Source of the DNA: Reyranella sp. CPCC 100927
Lineage (GTDB): Bacteria > Pseudomonadota > Alphaproteobacteria > Reyranellales > Reyranellaceae
Reading direction: 5' to 3'
DNA length: 64,000 nucleotides
Assembly (NCBI RefSeq): GCF_007859315.1
Contig: NZ_VOHA01000001.1
Location: 744,001 to 808,000 of the forward strand
In this document: positions 33,134-42,022 of the stretch, piece by piece
Numbering within the stretch: the stretch's first letter is position 1
Layout of the letters: each line of letters starts with the position of its first letter
Program-made: the position numbers and the translations under genes
Notes under the pieces: generated by a model
Databases searched by the model: none
Seen by the model: only the letters and a program-made list of their open reading frames with translations
What the model was told of the DNA's origin: nothing

Positions 33134-33550
33134 TCATGACGGTGCCAGCAGTCCGCACAACTGGTCGGCGTAGAGGTTCCAGCCCTGGTCGAGCAGGGCG
33201 AGTGTGTCGGGCGGCACGCGGCCGCGATGGCTGATGCGCAACCGGCAACCCTCAGCGTGGGGTGCGATCTCGAACGATACGATCGTCGGTGCGCCATCCG
33301 TGCAGGTAAAGGACCACACCATGCGGTGCGGCGGCTCGATCGCCAGCACCGCGCAATCGGTCCAGCCGCGCCAGCCGGGCACGGCCTGCCCGGTGATGCG
33401 AAAGGCGTGGCCGACGACAGGCGCGAACAGGATCGGGAAGAACCAGCGCGCGATCTCGTCGGCGTTGGTGATTGCGCGCCACACCCGCTCCGGCGAATGC
33501 CGCAGCGTGCGCTCGATCAGCAGCTGGAACTCACTGTCCGGCATCGTCAT
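33134..33550 (-). CDS. SRPBCC/START-type (AHSA1-like) domain protein
   Basis: A 138-residue helix-grip protein of the activator-of-Hsp90-ATPase-like family (START-like superfamily). The first strand FQLLIERTLRHSPERVWRAITN with 'ADEIARWFFP' and the terminal helix 'LLDQGWNLYADQLCGLLA' are typical. It is encoded after an ArsR regulator with overlapping ends (33531-33550), a common pair in which the START protein is thought to bind a small hydrophobic ligand or assist the regulator. An in-frame start at 33544 is equally possible. Confidence 0.85.
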   Translation of the reverse strand: MTMPDSEFQLLIERTLRHSPERVWRAITNADEIARWFFPILFAPVVGHAFRITGQAVPGWRGWTDCAVLAIEPPHRMVWSFTCTDGAPTIVSFEIAPHAEGCRLRISHRGRVPPDTLALLDQGWNLYADQLCGLLAPS

Positions 33551-33872
33551 CGAGGTGGGCCTCCAGCCGGTCGACCGCGGACTCCCAGAACCGCGCCAGC
33601 CCGTCGATCCAGGTGCGCACGGCCGCCAGTCCGGCCGGATCGACGCAGTAGAGCCGGCGGCGCCCGGCTTCGCGGCGCGTGACCAGACCGGCCTGGTGCA
33701 GGATCTGCAGATGCTGCGAGACGGCGGCGAGGGAGATCGGGAAGTGACCTGCCACGTCCTGCACGCCGCGCTCGCCGGTCGCGAGGTAGGCGAGCAACTG
33801 CCGCCGATGGGGATCGGCCAATGCCTGGAAAACGTCTCCCGTATCCGTTGCCTGCTTGTGTGGTCGTGCCAT
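33531..33872 (-). CDS. ArsR-family transcriptional regulator
   Basis: A 113-residue winged-helix repressor. 'VFQALADPHRRQLLAYL' begins the family domain and 'SLAAVSQHLQILHQAGLVTRREAGRRRLY' holds the recognition helix and wing. No metal-binding cysteine pair is present, so it is the non-metal type usually paired with START-domain partners. The start at 33872 is within an imperfect palindrome (33871-33894) that probably is its operator. It is divergent from the VOC gene at 33945. Confidence 0.9.
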   Translation of the reverse strand: MARPHKQATDTGDVFQALADPHRRQLLAYLATGERGVQDVAGHFPISLAAVSQHLQILHQAGLVTRREAGRRRLYCVDPAGLAAVRTWIDGLARFWESAVDRLEAHLDDDAGQ

Positions 33873-33894
33873 ATTTAAGTTATTACTTGAATAT
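33871..33894. promoter_or_regulatory. Putative ArsR operator
   Basis: ATATTTAAGT-TATT-ACTTGAATAT, an imperfect palindrome with 9 of 10 pairs matching, AT-rich in a GC-rich setting. It overlaps the ArsR start codon and lies 50 bases before the divergent VOC start, so one dimer could control both directions. Confidence 0.55.
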
Positions 33895-33944
33895 TGGAGG
33901 CGACGCAATTACCTTCGCGCCCATACCAACAACGGAGCTCAGCC

Positions 33945-34346
33945 ATGGCGATCAAGCGGGTGGCTTTTGTCAGCATCACCGTCAGCGATCAGGACAAGGC
34001 GCTGGCGTTCTGGCGCGATGTGATCGGGCTGGAGGTCACGCGGGACACGCCGATGGCGCCGGAGGAGTGCGGTGGCGAGCCGGGCGGGCCCTCGCCGATG
34101 CGCTGGATTGAACTGAAGATCGCGGGCGCCGACACCGCGCTGGTGCTGACCTTGCCGATGGGACCGGACGACAAAGCGGGCAAGTTCATGAACATGGCGT
34201 TCTGGACCGACGACCTGGACGGCACACATGAGGCGCTGCGCGCCAAGGGTGTCGTCTTCACCGCACCGCCGACGGTGGCCCGCTGGGGTCGGTTCGCGCT
34301 GTTCCAGGATCCTGACGGCAACACCTTCTGTATCAGCCAGACGTGA
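33945..34346 (+). CDS. VOC-superfamily (glyoxalase/dioxygenase-like) protein
   Basis: A 133-residue protein with two beta-alpha-beta-beta-beta units: 'VAFVSITVSDQDKALAFWRDVIGL' at the start and 'MNMAFWTDDLDGTHEALRAKGVVF' at residues 84-107, ending with 'FQDPDGNTFCISQT'. VOC proteins act as glyoxalases, fosfomycin- or bleomycin-resistance proteins or ring-cleavage dioxygenases. GGAG is 7 bases upstream of the ATG at 33945. It is divergent from ArsR and probably repressed by it. The usual terminal metal glutamate is not obvious, so it may be a non-metal member. Confidence 0.88.
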   Translation: MAIKRVAFVSITVSDQDKALAFWRDVIGLEVTRDTPMAPEECGGEPGGPSPMRWIELKIAGADTALVLTLPMGPDDKAGKFMNMAFWTDDLDGTHEALRAKGVVFTAPPTVARWGRFALFQDPDGNTFCISQT

Positions 34347-34352
34347 GTTTTC

Positions 34353-34380
34353 TACCTTCCCCCGCTTGTGGGGGAAGGTA
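34353..34380. terminator. Two-way hairpin between VOC and binding-protein genes
   Basis: TACCTTCCCCC-GCTTGT-GGGGGAAGGTA, a perfect 11-bp stem with a 6-base loop, lies between the convergent VOC gene (ends 34346) and the minus-strand binding protein (ends 34390). It is suited to act as a terminator in both directions and resembles the palindromic repeats elsewhere in the window. Confidence 0.6.
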
Positions 34381-34389
34381 GAGGGCCGC

Positions 34390-36090
34390 TCAATATCCCA
34401 TCTTCTTTTTCAGGGCCTGGTCGATCCAGATGCGGGCATAGACCGGGCCCGGCCGCATCGATCCCAGGCTGGTCTCGCCGCCATAGTTCTTCACCCACGG
34501 CCACCAGGCGGCATAAACGTAAGGCGTCGGCAGCCAGATGCAGGGCGCCTGGGCGATGATGTCGGCGGTGACCTCGCGCAGCATGGCCTTGCGCTGTTCT
34601 TCATCCTGCGTCCGATGGATTTCCAGAACCTTGGCGTCGAGCTTGGGATCGGAATACATCGGCGGGTTCCACAGCTCGCCGGTGACGAAGCCCTTGCGAA
34701 TGGCGCTCGTGGGCGTGGTGTGGCTGGCGTTCATCAGATAGCCGGGCGCATGCTTGCGCGTGGTCATGGCCGAGAGAAACGCGGCGTACTCCATCGGCTG
34801 CAGTTCGACCTTCACCCCGATCTGCTCAAGATAGGCCACCACCAGCGGCGCCAGCTCGGCATGATCGGCCGACAGGGCATTGTACTGCATCTTGAAGGTG
34901 AAGCCGTTGGGGTAGCCGGCCTCGGCCAGCAGTTTCTTCGCCTTGGCCGGATCGTAGGCATACATCTCCTGCGCCGCCGCCGGCAGCTTGTCGAGCCGGT
35001 CGACGTAGCCTGTCCAATCCGGATGCATGGGATAGCCGTACAGCTCCGCATCGCCCACATAGTGGGCGGCGATGATCTCCTTCTTGTTGATCGCCATGTT
35101 GAGCGCGCGGCGCACACGCACGTCATCGAACGGCTTGGTGTCGGTGCGCAGCGCCACGAAAGAGCCCAGCCCGGCCAGGCGTTTGCTCCATTTCAGCTGC
35201 GGCGCGCTCTTGCGCAGTTCCTCGACGGAGCGGGCGTTGATCAGCTCCAGGATGTCGATCTTGCCGGTGCGCAGGGCGGCATGCTGGGTCGCCTCGTCCT
35301 TGATGGTGCGATAGACCAGCTTGTCGATGAACGGGATCTTGTAGGCTTGTCCGCCGACGGTCTCCTTGTCCCAGTAGATCGGGTTCTTGGCGTAGGTGTT
35401 GGAGTTGCCCTGCACGAAGTCCGCCAGCATGAAGGGGCCGGTGCCGTTGACGTTCTTCCAGCTGCCGGCGCCGGCATCGACGACTTCCTTCGGCGTCACC
35501 GCCGAGAAGAAGCCCCACGCCATGCGATAGTCCCACTCGGCGTTGTACTCGTTGAGATAGTAGACGACGGTGTATCTGTCCTTGGCCTCGACGCGATCGA
35601 CGAAGTCGAAGTAGGTGGGCGCCGCCTTGGGGCTCGAACGCGAGCGATTGAAACTGAAGACGACATCGTCGGCGGTCAGTTCGCGCGACGCCATCACGCC
35701 CGGCTTGTCGGGAAACATGACGCCTTTGCGCAACGTGAAGACCACCGACAACGGATCCTGGACCAGCTCCCACTTCTCCGCGAGCTCGCCGCGCTGTGCG
35801 TCTGGCGGCAGGAAGGAGTCGATGGTGAACGAATATTGGCCGCCCTTGCGGATGCTCTTGCTGAGGTCGCCGGCAATCAGCTGCTCGTAGAACTGGCCGG
35901 TGTCGTGGTTCAGCTTCCAGTTCCAGTCGTACGGATCCCACGACAGCGCCGAGAGCGCGGCGAATACCGTGGCGATCTCCAGGGTGCCGCCGTACTGCGG
36001 CGTCTCGGGGGTCTGCGCCGCAGCGCCACCGCTCAATGCCACCGCCAGGGCGCCTGATATCAACCGGTCGCGCAAAGCCCGCACGCGCAT
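34390..36090 (-). CDS. DppA-like solute-binding protein, orphan copy A
   Basis: A 566-residue exported binding protein (signal peptide about 26 residues ending ALSGGAAAQ). Compared with the three tandem copies at 42023-47244 it shares most blocks, such as QYGGTLEIATV, DWNWKLNHDTGQFYEQLIAGDL, KNVNGTGPFMLADFVQGNSNTY and the ending DQALKKKMGY. In the position where the other three have CxCSPDH it has NALSADH, a clear difference near residue 405. It is the last gene of the FAD monooxygenase, hydrolase, GntR operon, and has no permease beside it, so it may feed the transporter of the second operon. GGAGGGGGAG lies just before the ATG. Confidence 0.93.
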   Translation of the reverse strand: MRVRALRDRLISGALAVALSGGAAAQTPETPQYGGTLEIATVFAALSALSWDPYDWNWKLNHDTGQFYEQLIAGDLSKSIRKGGQYSFTIDSFLPPDAQRGELAEKWELVQDPLSVVFTLRKGVMFPDKPGVMASRELTADDVVFSFNRSRSSPKAAPTYFDFVDRVEAKDRYTVVYYLNEYNAEWDYRMAWGFFSAVTPKEVVDAGAGSWKNVNGTGPFMLADFVQGNSNTYAKNPIYWDKETVGGQAYKIPFIDKLVYRTIKDEATQHAALRTGKIDILELINARSVEELRKSAPQLKWSKRLAGLGSFVALRTDTKPFDDVRVRRALNMAINKKEIIAAHYVGDAELYGYPMHPDWTGYVDRLDKLPAAAQEMYAYDPAKAKKLLAEAGYPNGFTFKMQYNALSADHAELAPLVVAYLEQIGVKVELQPMEYAAFLSAMTTRKHAPGYLMNASHTTPTSAIRKGFVTGELWNPPMYSDPKLDAKVLEIHRTQDEEQRKAMLREVTADIIAQAPCIWLPTPYVYAAWWPWVKNYGGETSLGSMRPGPVYARIWIDQALKKKMGY

Positions 36091-36143
36091 CTCCCCCTCC
36101 TGTGTCTTGCAAGCCCTCCCGCGTCTTGTCTTGGCGGGATTTT

Positions 36144-36908
36144 TCAGGTCGGTGCTGCCTCGCGGCGCAGTGCCGTGATACCCGACATCATCGAATCACG
36201 TGCCGCTTCGAGCAGGGCGCGCGCGATGCGTTCAGCCGACGGGGCGTCGCCACCCTTCATCGCGTTCAGCAGATCGCGCCAATAGCGCGCCGATTGCCGC
36301 CGCCGCGCCTGGGTCGCGAAGTCGACCGGTGTTTCGCTCCACGCCATGCGCCACAGCGGATTGATCTTGATCTCGTCGAGGATCCGGATCAGTGGCTTGT
36401 TGTCGCTGAAGCGGGCGATCAGCTGCATCGCGTCGGAGGCGAGCAAGCCGTGGTCGCGCGCACTGATGTCCATCGTTTCGGCCGATTGCTGCAGCTGCTC
36501 GACCAGAGCCGTCAGGCGATCGATGAATTCCGGCTTGGCGTGCCGGGTGGCCTCACCCGCCGCCAGCCCGAACAGAACGGCGCGCACGGTGAACAGCGAA
36601 CCGAGCTCGCCCAGATCGAAGGAGCGCACGCGCGCGCCGTGCCGCGGCAGGATCTCGACCAGGCCGCGGCGCTCCAGGATGCGGAAGGCCTCGCGCACCG
36701 GTCCGCGGCTGACATGATAGAGGTCGGCGAACGTCTCTTCCTTCAGCCGGCTGCCGGGCGGGCATTCGCTGCGCAGGATCAGATGGCCGAGATGATCGGC
36801 GACCTGTTCGGCCAGCGGCAGGGTGCACAGCGGTGATGCATCCCGTGCCGAGGCTCTCTGCGGCCGCCGGAGGTCCTCATGTGAAGAGAAGGCCTGTTGG
36901 ACGTCCAT
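36144..36908 (-). CDS. GntR-family regulator, FCD type (copy 1)
   Basis: A 254-residue FadR-subfamily (FCD) repressor. The winged helix includes SRLKEETFADLYHVSRGPVREAF at about 53-75; VSRGPVREAFRILERRG (66-82) is identical to the second GntR gene at 49152-50024. The C-terminal FCD domain has the metal-binding histidine-type residues in 'ARDHGLLASDAMQLIARFSDNKPLIRIL'. It follows an alpha/beta hydrolase by 7 bases and precedes the binding protein A gene. It probably binds a carboxylate or pathway intermediate and controls its own operon through the site at 39349-39374. Confidence 0.92.
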   Translation of the reverse strand: MDVQQAFSSHEDLRRPQRASARDASPLCTLPLAEQVADHLGHLILRSECPPGSRLKEETFADLYHVSRGPVREAFRILERRGLVEILPRHGARVRSFDLGELGSLFTVRAVLFGLAAGEATRHAKPEFIDRLTALVEQLQQSAETMDISARDHGLLASDAMQLIARFSDNKPLIRILDEIKINPLWRMAWSETPVDFATQARRRQSARYWRDLLNAMKGGDAPSAERIARALLEAARDSMMSGITALRREAAPT

Positions 36909-36915
36909 GGCACCC

Positions 36916-37710
36916 TCATGCGGGTCGGAAAGGGAGAAATTGCGCAATCTCGCGCGCCAGCAGATCGGGAGCCTGTAACGCGCTGGCGTGGCCGATCCCC
37001 GGCAGCGTGCGGCAGATCGCGCCGGGAATGTCGTCGGCGATGGTCCGCGTGTGAGCCGGGGGGACGATCTGGTCGGCGTCACCCACCAGCACCAGTGTCG
37101 GACACGTGATCGTGGCGAGCGCGATTTTGGTGATGGGGCGGCGGATCGCGGTCTGTCGCCGTGCCCGCTGCGCCGGCGTGGTCAGCGGCTTGGCATGACG
37201 CCAGACATCGACGACCCCGGGATTCTCGGCGACGAACGTCGCGGTCGTGAACAGGGCGGCCAACGGGGCAAGCCCAGCATCGCCCGCGGCGCGGTAGGAC
37301 GCTGCCGCGGCCATCCCGGTCGGATTGAGGTCGGGCAGCGATGCGTCGGCCCGCATCGCACCACCCAGGATCAGGCGCTCCACGCAGGCCGGATGACGGG
37401 CAGCGAGCAGCTGCGCGATCAGCCCGCCCAGCGACTGGCCGAAGACATGCGCCGCGCCCAGCCCGAGACCGCTGATCAAGGCCGCCGCGTCGTCCGCCAG
37501 GTCGAGCAGCGTGTAGGCGTCGGCCTCATGCTCGGTCAGGCCGCAGTCGCGCTGGTCGTAGACGATCACGGTGGCGCGCGGCGACAGCATGGACGCGACG
37601 GTGCGGAACATGCGGCTGTCGGCCTCGGCACCGTGGATCAACACCAGCGGCGGGCCGGCGCCCGCGATGTCGTAGGCGGTCGAGATATGGTTGGCCACCA
37701 GCCGACGCAT
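36916..37710 (-). CDS. Alpha/beta-fold hydrolase
   Basis: A 264-residue serine hydrolase. The oxyanion-hole segment is LVLIHGAEADSRMF near residue 22, the nucleophile elbow is GQSLGGL with its serine near residue 90, the acid is in LVGDADQIVPPAH and the histidine is in GIGHASALQ. This is the C-C bond hydrolase/esterase class. It lies 11 bases after the FAD monooxygenase, which together with a nearby VOC gene recalls aromatic ring hydroxylation and cleavage pathways, in which such a hydrolase opens ring-fission products. The start at 37710 is weakly supported. Confidence 0.9.
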   Translation of the reverse strand: MRRLVANHISTAYDIAGAGPPLVLIHGAEADSRMFRTVASMLSPRATVIVYDQRDCGLTEHEADAYTLLDLADDAAALISGLGLGAAHVFGQSLGGLIAQLLAARHPACVERLILGGAMRADASLPDLNPTGMAAAASYRAAGDAGLAPLAALFTTATFVAENPGVVDVWRHAKPLTTPAQRARRQTAIRRPITKIALATITCPTLVLVGDADQIVPPAHTRTIADDIPGAICRTLPGIGHASALQAPDLLAREIAQFLPFRPA

Positions 37711-37721
37711 TGGCGGCCCCG

Positions 37722-39320
37722 TCAGTGCAGCAGCGTGGCGAAGGCGCCGGCCAGCGCGGCGCGTGGATCCGTCGGCATCCAGGGCATGCGCCATGCAACG
37801 TGGCCGTCCGGTCGCACCAGCGCCGCGCCACGGCGGCCCAGCCTGCAGCCCGGATCGACACCCTGCACCGGCAGCTGCTTCAACGCGATGGGCAGGCCGA
37901 GCTGATCGGACACGGCGCGGCCGGCTTCGAGCCAGTCGCCGGCGTCCCGGCCGGCGACCAGCACGAAATCGCGGTCGAACCAGTCCAGGCTGGATGTCGT
38001 GTGTGCGTCGTCGAGCCAGAAGTGCGGGAAGCGGCTGCCCGGCCGGTCGGTGGGCGTGTAGTGGCGCGGATCATGCGCCGCCGGCGTCGAGCCGTCGCTG
38101 ATGACGGCGCCCTGCTCGTAGGCGAAGCCCAGCGCCTGGCCGGTGCTGTGCATGTGGTTGTCGAGGTCGTTGAACCAGAAATCGATCCGCTCGCGATTGC
38201 CCGATCGGCAGGCCTCCTCGACATGCGGCAGGCGCCGCATGTTGCCGAAGCTCCAGTCGGCATTGGATTGCGCCACCGGCCGGCGCTCCTGGTCGTAACT
38301 GTCGATCAACCGCACCGACGCCTGCCCGTTGAGCACATAGGCCAGCTTCCAGGCGAGGTTGTGGGCGTCCTGCACGCCCGAGTTCAGCCCGAACCCGCCG
38401 GTCGGCGGAAAGCGATGCGCCGAGTCGCCGGCCAGCAGCACCCTGCCTTTGCGGAAGGTCGCGGCAACCTGCTTGCTCATACGCCAGGTCGAAGTGCTGA
38501 TGCGTCGCACGTCGAGGTCATCGACGCCGATATAGGGCTGCAGGAAGGTGCCGACCTCGCTGTCGGGGACCGGCCGCTGGCGTTCGTCGCCGACCCCCAT
38601 CACCATCAGCCAGCGATCGATGCCGTTGGTGTTGAGCACCGTGACCGACGGGATGGCCCGGTCCGGCGGGATGATACGGATCAACGCGGCTTGCTTGGAG
38701 ACCGCAAAGCGCGAGAGGTCGACGCGCAGATAGTCGTTGATCAGCACCGCCAAGGATGGCGGCCCGATCATCTCGATCCCCGCCGCATGACGCGTGCCGC
38801 TGCCGGCACCGTCAGCGGCGACCAGCCAGTCGGCCTCCCAGGTCTCGATCGTGTCGGCGCGCAGGTCACGGATGCGGGCGCGGACATGCGTGCCGCGATC
38901 CTCGAAGTCCACCAGTTCGGTGGCAAAGCGTGCGGTGGCGATGCCGGTGTCGCGGACGGCACACAGCAGCGCCGCCTCGACGCCATCCTGCGCCACCAGG
39001 CATTTGCGCGCCGGCGTCTCCTCGCTGCGCGGCTCGGAGCGGGTGCGGCCGTACTCCGGGCCGGCCATTCGCTCCATCATCACCCAGACGTCGGTGCGGC
39101 CGGTCATGCCATGGGCGCGCACGGCGGCTTCGACGCCCCACTGACGGAAAATCTCCATGGTGCGCGTGTTGCAGCCGCGCGACTTGGGGTGATCGGTGGT
39201 CGTTGGACTGCGCTCCACCACTAGCGAACGCACGCCGAAACGCCCCAGCGCTGAGGCCATCGCCAGCCCGACCGGGCCGCCACCCACGATCAGCACCGGC
39301 ACCTTGTTGATGTCCGTCAT
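37722..39320 (-). CDS. FAD-dependent aromatic monooxygenase (PheA/TfdB family), first gene of operon
   Basis: A 532-residue flavoprotein hydroxylase. The FAD motif GGGPVGLAMASALG is at about 14-27, the DG motif is AADGAGSGTRH near 160, and GDSAHRFPPTGGFGLNSGVQD is near 282. The C-terminal domain is the thioredoxin-like one found in phenol and 2,4-dichlorophenol hydroxylases. The start at 39320 has GGAG 8 bases upstream. It begins an operon with a hydrolase, GntR regulator and binding protein. It shares only family resemblance with the enzyme at 19655-21286. The substrate is unknown, probably aromatic. Confidence 0.92.
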   Translation of the reverse strand: MTDINKVPVLIVGGGPVGLAMASALGRFGVRSLVVERSPTTTDHPKSRGCNTRTMEIFRQWGVEAAVRAHGMTGRTDVWVMMERMAGPEYGRTRSEPRSEETPARKCLVAQDGVEAALLCAVRDTGIATARFATELVDFEDRGTHVRARIRDLRADTIETWEADWLVAADGAGSGTRHAAGIEMIGPPSLAVLINDYLRVDLSRFAVSKQAALIRIIPPDRAIPSVTVLNTNGIDRWLMVMGVGDERQRPVPDSEVGTFLQPYIGVDDLDVRRISTSTWRMSKQVAATFRKGRVLLAGDSAHRFPPTGGFGLNSGVQDAHNLAWKLAYVLNGQASVRLIDSYDQERRPVAQSNADWSFGNMRRLPHVEEACRSGNRERIDFWFNDLDNHMHSTGQALGFAYEQGAVISDGSTPAAHDPRHYTPTDRPGSRFPHFWLDDAHTTSSLDWFDRDFVLVAGRDAGDWLEAGRAVSDQLGLPIALKQLPVQGVDPGCRLGRRGAALVRPDGHVAWRMPWMPTDPRAALAGAFATLLH

Positions 39321-39348
39321 GCGCTTTCTCCCCGCCGTGATTTCATAT

Positions 39349-39374
39349 GACAACAAAAAATTGTCAACAAAAAA
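39349..39374. promoter_or_regulatory. GntR operator in monooxygenase/VOC divergent region
   Basis: The 19-bp word AAAAATTGTCAACAAAAAA (39356-39374) carries the palindromic core TTGT-CA-ACAA (39361-39370), as expected for FCD-type GntR proteins. A further GACAA at 39349-39353 forms an inverted repeat with TTGTC at 39361. The word is repeated exactly at 50091-50109 next to the second GntR gene. It lies 29 bases from the monooxygenase start and 47 bases from the VOC start. Confidence 0.72.
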
Positions 39375-39420
39375 TACTCGACTAAGATCAGGCGCAATCG
39401 GTCTCCGGGGGATCCTGCCC

Positions 39421-39810
39421 ATGCCTGCTGCCATCGCGCTCGAGCACTACAACGTCTATTGCCGCGACCTCGCGAAGACGGTGGATTTCTACGCGACGTA
39501 TGTCGGCCTGCGAGACGGTGCGCGGCCGCCGTTCCCGTTCCCCGGCGCGTGGCTCTACGCCGGCGACCAGGCGGTGCTGCATTTGATATCGGAGAGCGGC
39601 CGAACGGCGCAGGGCAGCGGCGCGATCGATCATGTCGCGCTTCGGTGCAGCGGCATCGACGAGACGATCGCGCGCCTGAAGCGGGACGCTGTGCCCTATA
39701 CGCTCTACAAGGTACCGGCGCGGCCGCTGCAGCTGATCTTCATCCGCGATCCCGACGGCATCCAGATCGAGCTGAATTTCTGGAACGAAGCGCCGGTGGA
39801 CGAGGTGTGA
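39421..39810 (+). CDS. VOC-superfamily protein next to FAD monooxygenase
   Basis: A 129-residue single-unit pair VOC protein. It begins LEHYNVYCRDLAKTVDFYATYVGL and has 'IDHVALRCSGIDETIARLK' at residues 66-84, with the terminal metal-type segment 'FIRDPDGIQIELNFW'. H9, H67 and E122 are placed to serve as metal ligands, so a dioxygenase or lyase activity is possible. It is divergent from the FAD monooxygenase and shares its GntR-operator region, suggesting membership in the same pathway. The start at 39421 has weak ribosome-binding sequence. Confidence 0.88.
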   Translation: MPAAIALEHYNVYCRDLAKTVDFYATYVGLRDGARPPFPFPGAWLYAGDQAVLHLISESGRTAQGSGAIDHVALRCSGIDETIARLKRDAVPYTLYKVPARPLQLIFIRDPDGIQIELNFWNEAPVDEV

Positions 39811-39823
39811 CGGTGCTCTTTCT

Positions 39824-39849
39824 CCTCTCCCCGCTCTCGCGGGGCGAGG
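39824..39849. terminator. Palindromic hairpin between VOC and DppF genes
   Basis: CCTCTCCCCGC then a short loop then GCGGGGCGAGG, with one mismatch, between two convergent genes (39810 and 39877). It belongs to the same visual family as the CTTCTCCCCGC repeat near 11490 and probably marks transcript ends. Confidence 0.5.
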
Positions 39850-39876
39850 GTTAACAACGTCCAGGATGATCTGTAC

Positions 39877-40897
39877 CTACGCGTGCAGGTGGCACGCCAC
39901 CGCGCGGCCACCGCTGCGGTCGCGCAGCGGCGGGTCCTCGGTCTTGCATGTGGCGGTGGCGTGCGGGCAGCGCGGGTGGAAGCGGCAGCCGGGCGGCGGG
40001 CGCAGCGCGCTCGGCACCTCGCCCGTGATGATCTGCTGCGGCCGCGTGGCCTCCAGCACCGGGTCGGGAATCGGCACCGCTGCCATCAGCGCCTGCGTGT
40101 AGGGATGCAGCGGCTCCTTGTAGAGCTGATCGCGCGTGGCGATCTCGACGATGCGGCCCAGATACATCACGGCGATGCGGTTGCTGATGTGGCGCACCAC
40201 CGACAGGTCATGGGCGATGAACAGGTAGGCGAGCCCCAGCCGCTCCTGCAGCTCCATGAACAGGTTCACCACCTGCGCCTGGATCGAGACGTCGAGCGCC
40301 GACACCGGCTCGTCGCAGATGATCAGGCTGGGGTTGAGCGCCAGCGCGCGAGCGATGCCGATGCGCTGGCGCTGGCCGCCGGAGAATTCGTGCGGATAGC
40401 GTTCGGCCATGTCGGGCAGCAGGCCGACCAGGCGGATCAGCTCGGCGATGCGGGCACGGTACGCTGCCTTGTCGCCGGCGACGCCATGCACCACCAGCGG
40501 CTCGCCGACGATGTCGCCCACTTTCATGCGCGGATCGAGCGAACCGTACGGATCCTGGTAGACCATCTGCAGGCGCTGGCGCACCCTGCGCATGCGCCCT
40601 TTGTCGTGGCGCGCGATGTCCTCGCCCTCGAAGACGATGCGGCCGCTGGTCGGCTTGAGCATGCGCAGGATGGCAAGCCCGGTCGTCGACTTGCCGCAGC
40701 CGCTTTCGCCCACCAGGCCCAGCGTTTCGCCGCGGTTCAGCGTAAAGGAGACGCCGTCGACCGCTTTCACGGTAGCGACCTGCTTCTGGACCACCACGCC
40801 CTTGAGCACCGGGAAGTGGACCTTCAGGTCCTCGACGCGCAGCAGGGGGCCGGCGGTGGTGTCGGCCGCCGTTGCGGCCGCTTGTGTCGTCACGGTG

Positions 40898-40905
<8 letters not shown>
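39877..40905 (-). CDS. Peptide-type ABC transporter ATPase, DppF type
   Basis: A 342-residue ATPase subunit. Walker A is GESGCGKST (near 57-65), signature FSGGQRQR, Walker [13 protein letters not shown], and the C-terminal [10 protein letters not shown] segment of peptide-type systems is present. It overlaps the DppD gene by 8 bases and is the last gene of the long operon that starts with the GntR gene at 50024. The start at 40905 is chosen because residues upstream are coded by sequence that belongs to DppD in another frame. Confidence 0.93.
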
Positions 40906-41923
<1,018 letters not shown>

Positions 41924-41947
41924 GCTTCGTACCTCTTGTTGCTTCCT

Positions 41948-42017
41948 GGGAGCGCGGGCGTCCCGCCCGCTCACATCTCGGCGCTACGCGCCGTGCGGGC
42001 CGGAGGCCCGCGCTCCC
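41948..42017. repeat. GC-rich palindromic repeat between DppD and binding-protein genes
   Basis: GGGAGCGCGGG (41948-41958) and CCCGCGCTCCC (42007-42017) form a perfect 11-bp outer stem, with inner stems GGGCG/CGCCC and GGCGC-TAC-GCGCC. The first 23 bases are repeated exactly at 32651-32673. The element lies between the upstream binding-protein gene and the ATPase genes and could stabilise or terminate the binding-protein message. Confidence 0.75.
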
Positions 42018-42022
42018 GGGTT

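Noticed and set aside
34228-36057. A plus-strand open frame of 609 codons opposite binding protein A.
   Set aside because: Same cause: it is a mirror of the real minus-strand gene, without a ribosome site or recognisable domain.
41924-41974. An extension of the DppD gene starting with SGRDARAPRK.
   Set aside because: These residues are coded by a palindromic repeat also found at 32651; the GTG at 41923 has a good ribosome site.
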